A DNA stretch of 64,000 bases from Planctomycetota bacterium (GTDB taxonomy: Bacteria; Planctomycetota; Phycisphaerae; UBA1845), in NCBI GenBank assembly GCA_029558835.1, contig JAKQDH010000066.1, positions 95,144 through 159,143 of the forward strand. The letters run 5' to 3'. Shown here one piece after another: positions 1 to 7,025 of this stretch; position 1 is the first letter of the stretch; every line of letters begins with the position of its first letter. A program made the position numbers and the translations under genes. Under the pieces are notes generated by a model. It had not been told where the DNA came from and searched no databases. It saw only the letters and a program-made list of their open reading frames with translations.

Positions 1-54
1 GGCACCCGCGCCTTCGCCCTCGAACAGAGGCGCTGACTGGTTTGATCGCCCGGC

Positions 55-1464
55 TTACGTCCGGGCCCCGGCCAGCAGGGCTTCCCCGAGCGGTTGGGCG
101 GGGCTGCCGAACCCGCTGCGGCCGTTGACGCCGGCCGACAGCGTTGCCCAGTGTCCTTCGCGCACGATGTACTCGTAGCGCTCGCGGAAGCGATGAGGCG
201 TCATGCGTGCCTCGGACGCCAGCGCCGCCAGCGTCGTCGGCGTCTCGAAGTCCCACTTCTCCAGCCGGATCATGTACGCCCGCGCCACCCGGTACGAGTA
301 GCTGCTCAAGTCCACCTGCCGGATCCTCGTGCGGTTCGTCACCGGGTCCACCATGTCCTCGAACGCCATCGGCACCAGGTTCCCCGCCTGCATGGTGGCC
401 ATCACTCCCGGCGGCAGATCACACGTCGTATCCAGCAGCAGCCGCACCCCGCCGTGCCCCAGATCACGCGTGTAGCTCATGTCCCACGGCGTCGGCGGCG
501 CCGAACGCAACTCGTAGCCGAGTGTATGACCCACGATGGTCACCTTCTCGCCGCGGGCCTGGAACCGCTGCACCAGCTCGTCCTTCAGAATGGCCGCCAG
601 CGGCACCTCCGACAGCCGCGGATGCCCGGCCGCGTCCACCGGCACCTCCTTACCCAGCAGCCGCGACAGCTCCGCCCGGTCACCGAGCTTGTAGGCAAGC
701 CCCTCCGCCAGCACGGCCACCCCGTCCGGGCGACCCATCGCCCGCCGCTTCAGCATCGAACCCTCGATGACGTCCGCGATTTCCCTGATCGTGATGGACT
801 TGTCGAACTCCTCCGGAATCAGCGTCAGCGTAGCCCCGGCCGTCTTGCCGATCCCCAGCGCCAGGAACCCCGCGTTGCGGCCCATCGCCACCACCACGTA
901 CCAGCGTCGCGTCGTCCGCGAGTCCTCCATCAGGTTCGCCACGATCTGCGAGCCGATGTGCCGCGCCGTGGAAAAACCGAAGGTCGGCACGTCACCCGGC
1001 AACGGCAGGTCATTGTCGATGGTCTTGGGGACGTGCACGACGCGAATACCGCCTTCCGAGCCCTCCGCAATGAAGCGCGCACTCAGGGACGTGTCATCAC
1101 CGCCGATCGTCAGCAGATGCGTCACGCCCAGCCCGCGCAGACGCTCGCACACGCGGCGCACCCGCGCCGGGTCCGGCTCGGCCACGGTGGACGTCTTCAG
1201 CTTGCTCGCATCAAGCAGGTTCGTTCTCGACGTGCGCAGAATGGAGCCGCCGTCGAAGTGGACCCGGCTCATCTCCTGAATCTTCAGGTCCACCGTGTCG
1301 CGCCCGGGGTTGAAATCGTCGGCGACCAAGTGGCTCAGCCCGTCGTAGAACCCCAGCACCGTCAGCCCGTTGTTGATCGCCTCGATGGCGGCCGCCCCGA
1401 TCACGCCGTTGATTCCCGGCGCCGGACCACCGCCCACCACGATTCCCAGCTTCGCCTGTCTCAT
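55..1464 (-). CDS. pfp: Pyrophosphate-dependent 6-phosphofructokinase
   Basis: Phosphorylates fructose 6-phosphate in the cytoplasm, the committed step of glycolysis, and in the PPi form can run in reverse. The 469-residue protein has the nucleotide/PPi loop GGGPAPGIN at residues 11-19, GGDDT at 121-125, PKTIDND at 146-152 and MGR at 194-196. Asp in GGDD and Lys in PKTIDND are the family markers for PPi rather than ATP as phosphoryl donor (ATP enzymes have PGTIDND), so the donor assignment rests on visible residues. The start is supported by AAGGAG seven bases upstream on the minus strand. It stands alone, with a repeat-rich gap upstream and the window edge downstream. Confidence 0.93.
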   Translation of the reverse strand: MRQAKLGIVVGGGPAPGINGVIGAAAIEAINNGLTVLGFYDGLSHLVADDFNPGRDTVDLKIQEMSRVHFDGGSILRTSRTNLLDASKLKTSTVAEPDPARVRRVCERLRGLGVTHLLTIGGDDTSLSARFIAEGSEGGIRVVHVPKTIDNDLPLPGDVPTFGFSTARHIGSQIVANLMEDSRTTRRWYVVVAMGRNAGFLALGIGKTAGATLTLIPEEFDKSITIREIADVIEGSMLKRRAMGRPDGVAVLAEGLAYKLGDRAELSRLLGKEVPVDAAGHPRLSEVPLAAILKDELVQRFQARGEKVTIVGHTLGYELRSAPPTPWDMSYTRDLGHGGVRLLLDTTCDLPPGVMATMQAGNLVPMAFEDMVDPVTNRTRIRQVDLSSYSYRVARAYMIRLEKWDFETPTTLAALASEARMTPHRFRERYEYIVREGHWATLSAGVNGRSGFGSPAQPLGEALLAGART

Positions 1465-2137
1465 GTGCGGCTCCTTAGTGCTCGTGCAGCGTCCCTCTAA
1501 TGCTATGCCCTGGGATTATCGGCGTGCGACCGGCTTTACCAAACCCAACGCGAGATTACACCCAGGCTAACACTTCTACATAATGCCTGACATTCCCCTG
1601 CGTGCCAAGACGGGTAGTCATCGGTCTCCCCGCAACCGCGCCCGACTGGAAACGAGGAACCCATTTCGCAGCCCGAACGGAAGTGAGGAGCACTCGGCGG
1701 TCACGTGCCCAACTACATGGGACCGAGCGGCACCCGTCGTTGGTTGTCGCGGTTGCCCCGTGGTTGGGTGGTGTCCGGTCGCTCCCGCTCGCGGTCGGAT
1801 CGGGATGATGAGACGCGGTGCTTTCGCACGCCCTTCGCCGTACGGTCCCTCACTTCCGTCCAGGCTCCGTGTCGGTGCCCGCCCGCTTCCGCTGTGCTCT
1901 GCGTGCCGCCTGGTTCAAGTCGCACTGATCTCGCCCGCGCGGAGCGCTTTTCCCGGTTTTGTGCTTGACGCCCCCCCCCCCCCGACGCGGTACCTTGAAC
2001 CTGCGACATGTCGGTCGGGGGTCAGGGTGCCGCGTCCACCCCGCTTGTGGGCGCGGGGCGATAGGTCATACGGGCGTCCGGCGCGGAGCTCGGGCTTCGC
2101 ATCGCCGCCACCCATCACACGATCAGGAGGCCTCATT
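1465..2137. other. Gene-free gap with degenerate repeats and a C13 tract
   Basis: No convincing gene is seen. The stretch separates the divergent phosphofructokinase gene and the secreted-protein gene at 2138. It holds fragments resembling the CTTCCGCTCGGG-type repeat found at 3.6-3.9 kb (for example around 1677-1700 and 1840-1860), and a run of 13 C at 1971-1983. Open frames crossing it are typical of GC-rich DNA and show no domain. Confidence 0.6.
1965..1996 (+). promoter_or_regulatory. Candidate promoter with a homopolymeric C spacer
   Basis: TTGACG at 1965-1970 is a five-of-six match to the sigma-70 -35 box, and TACCTT at 1991-1996 is a weak -10 candidate. The spacer is 20 bases and includes 13 consecutive C. 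Such tracts are prone to slipped-strand length change, which would alter the spacing. The predicted transcript would read into the secreted-protein gene at 2138. The -10 match is poor, so this is tentative. Confidence 0.35.
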
Positions 2138-2527
2138 ATGAAGCTCAGACACTGGATCGCAGGAGTTCTCATCTTTGCAGGCGCGGGGGCTGTGTGCCTC
2201 GGCGCCTTGTTCACGTGGACCGCGGGTGGCGCGGATGACGACTGGGATACCGCCGCCAACTGGTCGGGCCCACCGGGGGGGCAGCACGGCTGGCCGTGTA
2301 CAGGCAACGACGACGCGCTCTTCCCCGCCGGCGCGGAGGGCCCGTACGTCGGGCTGATCACGGAGCAGATCGACGATCTGACGATCAACAGCAGCCGGGA
2401 CTTCTACTCGGTCGGCGGGACGGCGACGCTCACGGCGGACAGCCTCACGATCGCGGGCCCGGCGCCCAGCGGAGCCTCGTACACCACCGTGACCGTGTTC
2501 GAGAACGCCACCATCAAGACGCAGTAG
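2138..2527 (+). CDS. Short secreted protein, beta-strand surface protein N-terminus-like
   Basis: A 129-residue exported protein of unknown function. Residues 1-25 form a signal peptide (basic start, then a hydrophobic run rich in Ala, Gly and Leu). The mature part opens with FTWTAGG followed by WDTAANWSGPPGG, a pattern seen at the start of planctomycete autotransporter-associated and beta-helix surface proteins, followed by alternating strand-like sequence (LTADSLTIAG). The family's usual long repeat body is absent, so this may be a truncated relative. The start is chosen by AGGAGG at 2125-2130, seven bases upstream; the same frame is open further upstream but has no signal peptide there. 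The next gene encodes a similar secreted protein. Confidence 0.7.
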   Translation: MKLRHWIAGVLIFAGAGAVCLGALFTWTAGGADDDWDTAANWSGPPGGQHGWPCTGNDDALFPAGAEGPYVGLITEQIDDLTINSSRDFYSVGGTATLTADSLTIAGPAPSGASYTTVTVFENATIKTQ

Positions 2528-2640
2528 GCCGTCGGGGAAACGGCGCGGGCCGCGCTACGCACCCACGCAGAGCCTCCGCGCCGCACGGATGGGTTTGGTT
2601 AAGCGTGTAATCCGGAATCACGAACGAAGGGATAATACCC

Positions 2641-2916
2641 ATGCAAGTACGACACGTGTGTGCGATCGTTGGAATTCTGGTCATGCTGGGCGCCACGCAG
2701 GTGGCGCTCGGTACGACGTACTACTTCTGGGGAAGCGATGCGCAGCATACGGGATACTGGAACGTCCGGGAGCACTGGAGGCCCAATGGGATACCTGGGC
2801 AAAACGACACGGCCATCATCGGGGAGGTCAACGCCGAGGTTGTGAATATGCTCTGCTACGTCACGGATGATCAGAGCGTGGGAACCCTCGTGGTCAAAGG
2901 CAGCGGGACGACCTGA
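2641..2916 (+). CDS. Secreted beta-strand protein, N-terminal part before in-frame TGA
   Basis: Encodes 91 residues: a signal peptide (about residues 1-24, ending VALG) and a strand-rich start containing YYFWGSDAQHTGYWNVREHW, comparable with the FTWTAGG...WDTAANW start of the preceding gene. Translation ends at TGA 2914-2916, but the same frame stays open from 2917 to 3609 and continues the same kind of sequence without a break. The simplest reading is one gene of about 320 codons interrupted by one stop. AAGGGA about ten bases upstream may be the ribosome site. Function unknown; probably envelope-exposed. Confidence 0.65.
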   Translation: MQVRHVCAIVGILVMLGATQVALGTTYYFWGSDAQHTGYWNVREHWRPNGIPGQNDTAIIGEVNAEVVNMLCYVTDDQSVGTLVVKGSGTT

Positions 2917-3033
2917 TCGGGGCTGCGCATCTGCCAGGCTGGCAGACTGACGGTTTATACCAGTGCGGACTTCGAAGGTGCCTGCATCCAGTTTTGGCAT
3001 ACCGGTGGCGGTGGAAACCCGCCTGACTGCGGC

Positions 3034-3609
3034 GTGGGCGAGCTTCGGATCGCGGCCAACCTCACCATCAGCGGCGACAAGGCGTACATGTATGGCGCGC
3101 GGAACGGGGGGTATCCCAACTCCTGTGTCTGGGGGCCGAATCCGGGCCTGATCACCACTGTCGGTCTCGCCCAGGCAACGTTCCAGACCGACGGGGACGA
3201 CCCATTCGAGGTGTACGGCGACATCGACGTGCAGGGGAAGGTGGTCAACAACGCCCGCTTTGGGGTACAGAAGCCCGAAAACGTGATGAAGCTCTCCACC
3301 AACCCCAAGTCCGGCAGCGGGGTGTGGTTCAGCAAAGGCGGGCTGCTGGAGGTGGACGCAGAGGTAAGTGGCAGCGCGACGTGGAGCATATCGGACGATG
3401 CTGACGCTGTGATCTCGATCAAGGCGGACTGCACAGCCCTGACGGGGGACGTGGACATCAGCAAGGGTCTGCTCCAGATCGACGCGAACTTCTGCACCAC
3501 CGGAGACCTGACCGTTGAGGGCGTGAACAACCACTTGGGCAGCGACGCGGGTTCGCGGGTCTGGGTGGCCCGCGAGAAGTCCGCGAGCTTCGGCGGAAGC
3601 TGCGAGTAA
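3034..3609 (+). CDS. Secreted beta-strand protein, C-terminal part after in-frame TGA
   Basis: In the same frame as the 2641 gene. The open frame resumes immediately after TGA 2914-2916; GTG at 3034 is the first listed start but has no good ribosome site and no signal peptide, so separate expression as an exported protein is doubtful. The 191 residues are strand-rich with repeated ladder-like segments (LRIAANLTISGDKAYMYGA, VYGDIDVQGKVVNNARFG, LLQIDANFCTTGDLTVEG) as in parallel beta-helix proteins. No catalytic motif is visible. Best read as the displaced body of the preceding gene; it may be a pseudogene or the result of a sequencing error. Confidence 0.55.
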   Translation: MGELRIAANLTISGDKAYMYGARNGGYPNSCVWGPNPGLITTVGLAQATFQTDGDDPFEVYGDIDVQGKVVNNARFGVQKPENVMKLSTNPKSGSGVWFSKGGLLEVDAEVSGSATWSISDDADAVISIKADCTALTGDVDISKGLLQIDANFCTTGDLTVEGVNNHLGSDAGSRVWVAREKSASFGGSCE

Positions 3610-3623
3610 GCGCCCCTGGACAG

Positions 3624-3908
3624 TCCGAGCCCGAGCGGAGGGAAGGCTACGTTGCCTTGCCCAGGGGGCCTGGGCCCTGGTACAATGACGGCGCTTGGTA
3701 CATCTCCCTGGCGTCGTTGGCGGAGGAATGACGATGGGACCCGCAACAAGCGTCTCCACCGTACGAAGTCGACCGGGCGCGTGTGAGCCGTGCCGTACGC
3801 GCAGGTCCGCTCACGCGGCTTCGACCGCTCGCTTCCGCTCGGGTTCGGACCGGCGTTCGCAACTCCGTGCCCAACCGAGGTTCTCCCTCGCTTCCGCTCG
3901 GGCTCGGA
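3624..3908. repeat. CTTCCGCTCGGG repeat: one inverted and two direct copies
   Basis: Three copies of a roughly 20-base sequence lie close together: an inverted copy at 3624-3645, and direct copies at 3831-3849 and 3890-3908 (GCTTCCGCTCGGGYTCGGA). The two direct copies fall within the first 60 codons of the secreted-protein gene at 3734 and encode its Arg- and Ser-rich leader. Confidence 0.75.
3657..3686 (+). promoter_or_regulatory. Candidate sigma-70-type promoter for the 3734 gene
   Basis: TTGCCC at 3657-3662 and TACAAT at 3681-3686 (five of six) are separated by 18 bases. The spacer carries an inverted repeat, CCAGGG at 3661-3666 against CCCTGG at 3675-3680, which could bind a dimeric regulator. 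The predicted start near 3693 leaves about 40 bases of leader before the gene at 3734. Confidence 0.5.
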
Positions 3909-5236
3909 GCTGGGTACGTCGGGTAGGTTTGGGCACATTGCTCGTGGTCTGCGCTACGCTCGGAGCGCACGCCGGAGTCCAGATCCCTCCCGGCTTTGAG
4001 ATCGTCCAGGTGACCAATGACTCCAACGATGACTGGTACGTAGCCGTCAACAACTGCGGCGAAGTGGTGTACAGTAAGCACCTTGCGGATGACACGTGGG
4101 AGATCCGCTGCTACGACAACGGACGCACGATCGACATCCCGGCGGCAGGACCGCGCAACTACTACCCTGACATCAATGACGACAGGGTCATCGTCTGGAG
4201 TGCGCGGACAACGGTCAACTCGCCCCTTGGAATCGTCCGTTATGCCAATGGCGTCTGCACGCACATCACCACGCCCTCGGTGAACGATTACTCTCCCCGT
4301 ATCAACAACCTGGGACATATTACGTGGTGCCGCTGGTTGGGCGACGGGTGCGAGGATTCCCGCGCCGAGATCTTCCTCTACGACGGACAGAGCGTCGCGC
4401 AGCTCAGCAACAATGGCCTGTCGAACCAAGGTCCCAGCATCAACGACTCCGACATGCTGGTCTGGACCAAGTACAATTTCTGCTTGAATCCCTGGGAGTC
4501 CAACACGCTGCTGTACCGTAGCGGGCTCATTACCAAGCTCCCGGACCACCAGGAGAACGAAGCGCAGATTCCCGACATCAACAACCGGGGCCAAGTGGTC
4601 TGGGGGGGGCCCAGCGGGATCGAGTTGTGGACATGGCTGGCGGGGACCTCGACCATCATCACCCCCTGGGGGCGCAACCCGGCGATCAACAACCGCGGCG
4701 ACATCTTCTTCCTCCGCTGGCACAACGACAGTGAAACCTGGCAGGTGTGGTGCTACGTGGACGGGATGTTCTATCAACTGAGCGACGACCCCTTCTGGAA
4801 CCTGGACGGCGACATTAACGAATACGGCGAGATGGCTTGGGAGAGAGGGCTTTTCGAAACGGACGTGGGCATGTTACGCCGCATTCGCAATGGCGACACG
4901 GACTTCGATCTCGACGTGGACGTGGACGACTACGCACCCTGGGCGGACTGTCTGACCGGGCCCGTCGAGACGGACCGGCTCTGCCGCAGCCGCTTCCTGG
5001 ACATGGACCACGACCGCGACGTGGACCTGGCCGACTTCGCGCTGTTCCAGAACGCGACGGGCACCGTGGTGACCATCGACGATCACAACTGTTGCGAAGC
5101 CCACTACGACCCCGGCTGCACCCACCCGGACATCATGGCCTGCGTCTGCGCCGCCCTGCCGGAATGCTGCCAGACCACCTGGACCGCCGCCTGCGCGGCC
5201 GCCGTGAGCACCCTCAGTTGCGGCGAGTGTCCGTAG
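3734..5236 (+). CDS. Secreted repeat protein with dockerin-like loops and Cys-rich tail
   Basis: A 500-residue exported protein. After an unusually long Arg-rich leader (residues 1-58) comes a hydrophobic export segment, LGTLLVVCATLGAHA. The body has repeats of the type 'PDINDDRVIVW', 'PRINNLGHITW', 'PSINDSDMLVW', 'PDINNRGQVVW', resembling HAF or beta-propeller repeats. Near residues 388-450 are two calcium-loop repeats of dockerin type (DTDFDLDVDVDDY and DMDHDRDVDLADF). A Cys-rich tail follows with paired Cys (NCC, CVC, ECC, CGEC), a module met in planctomycete and myxobacterial exoproteins. GGAGG at 3722-3726 favours the ATG at 3734 over that at 3728. The leader is partly made of inserted repeats. 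Function unknown; possibly a surface scaffold or carbohydrate-associated protein. Confidence 0.75.
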   Translation: MGPATSVSTVRSRPGACEPCRTRRSAHAASTARFRSGSDRRSQLRAQPRFSLASARARSWVRRVGLGTLLVVCATLGAHAGVQIPPGFEIVQVTNDSNDDWYVAVNNCGEVVYSKHLADDTWEIRCYDNGRTIDIPAAGPRNYYPDINDDRVIVWSARTTVNSPLGIVRYANGVCTHITTPSVNDYSPRINNLGHITWCRWLGDGCEDSRAEIFLYDGQSVAQLSNNGLSNQGPSINDSDMLVWTKYNFCLNPWESNTLLYRSGLITKLPDHQENEAQIPDINNRGQVVWGGPSGIELWTWLAGTSTIITPWGRNPAINNRGDIFFLRWHNDSETWQVWCYVDGMFYQLSDDPFWNLDGDINEYGEMAWERGLFETDVGMLRRIRNGDTDFDLDVDVDDYAPWADCLTGPVETDRLCRSRFLDMDHDRDVDLADFALFQNATGTVVTIDDHNCCEAHYDPGCTHPDIMACVCAALPECCQTTWTAACAAAVSTLSCGECP

Positions 5237-5720
5237 GAGCCAACAGCCGCAAGCTCGCAGCTATAAGCTGTCAGCTTTTCGGCGGCAGTTGTCAGTTCTC
5301 AGTCATCAGTCGTCGATCATCAGTCTTCCGGGCGCATGGCTCACGGGCTCACCACGGAGGCTTGAGGGCACGGAGGACACAGGGGGCGAGCTGTCCATTG
5401 AAGCGTCGCGGCATTCCTTCTCACCTTGCCCCCTCCGTTGGCAATCTCCGCCCGCCAATCCCCAGTCGCTGTCGAATCGCCGCCGCCCTCACCCTACCCT
5501 GTCCCAGGGTATGTGTTTAGCGTCTTTGGCGTTGTGGGTGCCATGCTTACCCGCGACCGCGGTCGCGGGTAAGCATGCCTCTGCATGCCGCAGCACATGC
5601 CCACCCCCGCCTGCGGCGGGTGAGGGCATGGCACCCACGCTAAACACGTACCTCCCAGGGGGAGAGGGGTTTCGTTGGCGGCTCTCACAAGAAGGGGGAG
5701 CGGCGTTCTGTTGCAGCCTC
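5237..5720. other. Gene-free gap rich in repeats
   Basis: No gene is supported. From 5255 to 5325 there are overlapping short direct repeats of the TCAGTTCTCAGTCATCAGT kind, followed by an ACCACGGAGG-type tract, a GGGAGAGGG-type repeat near 5485-5510, and the 135-base palindromic element described separately. Confidence 0.6.
5513..5647. repeat. Palindromic dispersed element, copy A
   Basis: A 135-base element bounded by an 11-base inverted repeat (GTGTTTAGCGT at 5513-5523, ACGCTAAACAC at 5637-5647). Inside lie a perfect 34-base palindrome at 5543-5576 (ATGCTTACCCGCG arms) and a second hairpin of about 16-base arms (CATGCCC...GGGCATG) at about 5595-5631. A second copy lies inverted at 41928-42059. 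The arrangement resembles a non-autonomous palindromic or REP/BIME-like element. No transposase is in the window. Confidence 0.8.
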
Positions 5721-6134
5721 TCACACGGGACGAAACGGGTCGGCGTCGGCCGCACTGACGAAAGCGTCCAGGCCGGGGCATGCGGCCGACAACCGGCGGG
5801 CCAAGCTCGGGAGAACCGGCCGCTCGCTCGCCCAGTGGCCGAGGGCGATGGCGGTGCAGCCCTTACGCAGGATGGTCAGCGCGTCGTGATGGCGAATCTC
5901 GCCGGTGACGATCACGTCGTACGGCGCTCTCGCCGCACGCACGGGCAGGTTGGCGGCTGAACCAACGGCCACGACGGCGCGCGTCACGATGTGGTCCGGC
6001 CCGCCGACCAGTTGCACGACCGTCGCTCCCGCGCGGGCGACCCGGGAGGCAACAGCGTAGCGACGTTGAGGACAACGGGGCCGCTGCGTCCCACCTCCTC
6101 GTGGGGAGTGACGCTGCCCGCAGCACGGGCTCAC
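5721..6134 (-). pseudogene. Truncated NIF3-family protein, C-terminal remnant
   Basis: The 137-codon frame contains the C-terminal half of the NIF3/YbgI dinuclear-metal hexamer family: AVGSAANLPVRAA, then DVIVTGEIRHHDAL with the metal-binding EIRHHD, then ALGHWASERPVLPSLARRL and the ending SAADADPFRPV. The N-terminal domain (normally 120 or more residues with the first metal ligands) is missing; residues 1-30 look like random GC-rich sequence. The GTG start overlaps the stop of the upstream metallo-hydrolase gene by four bases, so it may still be translated by coupling, but it lacks half the active site. The family occurs widely in bacteria; its role is poorly known. Confidence 0.65.
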
Positions 6135-6892
6135 ACCGTCAACATGTCCGAAACGTGGTAACGGGACGCGAGATAGACCGGATAGTCGCGACCCGTGGCC
6201 GTCTGCAGGGCATCAAGCGCAAGGTCAGGAAGGTTGTTCTCCTCGCTCAGGTGGGCGGCCGCCACCCAGTGTGGGCGGTGCCGGCCGCAATGCCGCAGCA
6301 ACTCGGCCGCCTCGTCGTTGGACAGGTGACCATGCGGCCCGCGAATCCGCGCCTTGAGCTGCGGCGGGTAGGGACCGTTGTCCAACAGGTCGGGATCGTA
6401 GTTGCATTCGAGGTAGGCCGCGTCCACGGACCTCAGCAAGGGCAGCAGCCCGGCGAAGGGGTGGCCCAGGTCGGTGAGGATGGCCAGCCGCTTGCCTTCG
6501 TGCTCGATGATGAACCCCACGCCGTCGGCCGCGTCGTGCGGCGTGGGCACGGTGTGCACGCCCACCGCTCCGAAGCTCAACGTATCGCCGGACGTGAAGG
6601 GACGCACGTCGTGCACTTTGCCCAGACTGCACCACAGGGCCGCCCGCGTCCTGGGCGTGATGTAGATCGGCAGGCCGAACTTGCGCTGATAGACCCCGGC
6701 ACAGCGCACGTGGTCGTTGTGGTCGTGCGAGATGAGCAGGGCGTCCACCCGCCGGATGTCCCGGTCGTGCTCCGCCAGACGCTTCTGGGCCTGAAGACCG
6801 CTGATGCCGGCGTCAAACAGCAGGGCAACGCCGCCCGCCTCGACGTAGATGGCGTTGCCGTTCGAGCCTGACTGCAGCGAACAGGTAAGCAT
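6131..6892 (-). CDS. MBL-fold metallo-hydrolase, WalJ/YycJ-like
   Basis: A 253-residue cytoplasmic metallo-beta-lactamase-fold hydrolase. The N-terminus CSLQSGSNGNAIYVE is characteristic of the YycJ/WalJ group, proposed to be nucleases linked to DNA repair or cell-wall signalling. The metal-binding HDHNDH is at residues 56-61, with later ligands suggested by TPHDA, TDLGH and AHLSEEN. Length matches the family. The start chosen is the ATG at 6890-6892, which places the MLTCSLQSGSNGN motif at the very N-terminus; the longer frame upstream is Arg-rich and overlaps the promoter region of the divergent gene at 7026. Its stop overlaps the start of the NIF3 remnant by four bases. The exact substrate cannot be read from the sequence. 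Confidence 0.85.
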   Translation of the reverse strand: MLTCSLQSGSNGNAIYVEAGGVALLFDAGISGLQAQKRLAEHDRDIRRVDALLISHDHNDHVRCAGVYQRKFGLPIYITPRTRAALWCSLGKVHDVRPFTSGDTLSFGAVGVHTVPTPHDAADGVGFIIEHEGKRLAILTDLGHPFAGLLPLLRSVDAAYLECNYDPDLLDNGPYPPQLKARIRGPHGHLSNDEAAELLRHCGRHRPHWVAAAHLSEENNLPDLALDALQTATGRDYPVYLASRYHVSDMLTV

Positions 6893-7025
6893 AATGCGCC
6901 CCAGGACGCTCGCCTTCGGACGGTCAGCATACCGCCGCCGGGGGCGGCGGTCCAACCCCCGGACAGCGTGCCCCCGGAGCTCCCGGTTGTGGCGACTCGC
7001 GTGTCGCACGCGTAGGATGGTAGCG

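Noticed and set aside
1..36. Open frame ending in TGA at 34-36 that could be the tail of an upstream gene
   Set aside because: Only eleven codons are visible and another frame is open as well, so nothing supports it.
862..964. Additional ATP-type phosphofructokinase features
   Set aside because: The PKTIDND and GGDD residues point to PPi use; no support for an ATP enzyme.
2914..2916. TGA as a selenocysteine codon
   Set aside because: No selenocysteine insertion hairpin could be identified, and the surrounding protein is a structural beta-strand type without a redox motif.
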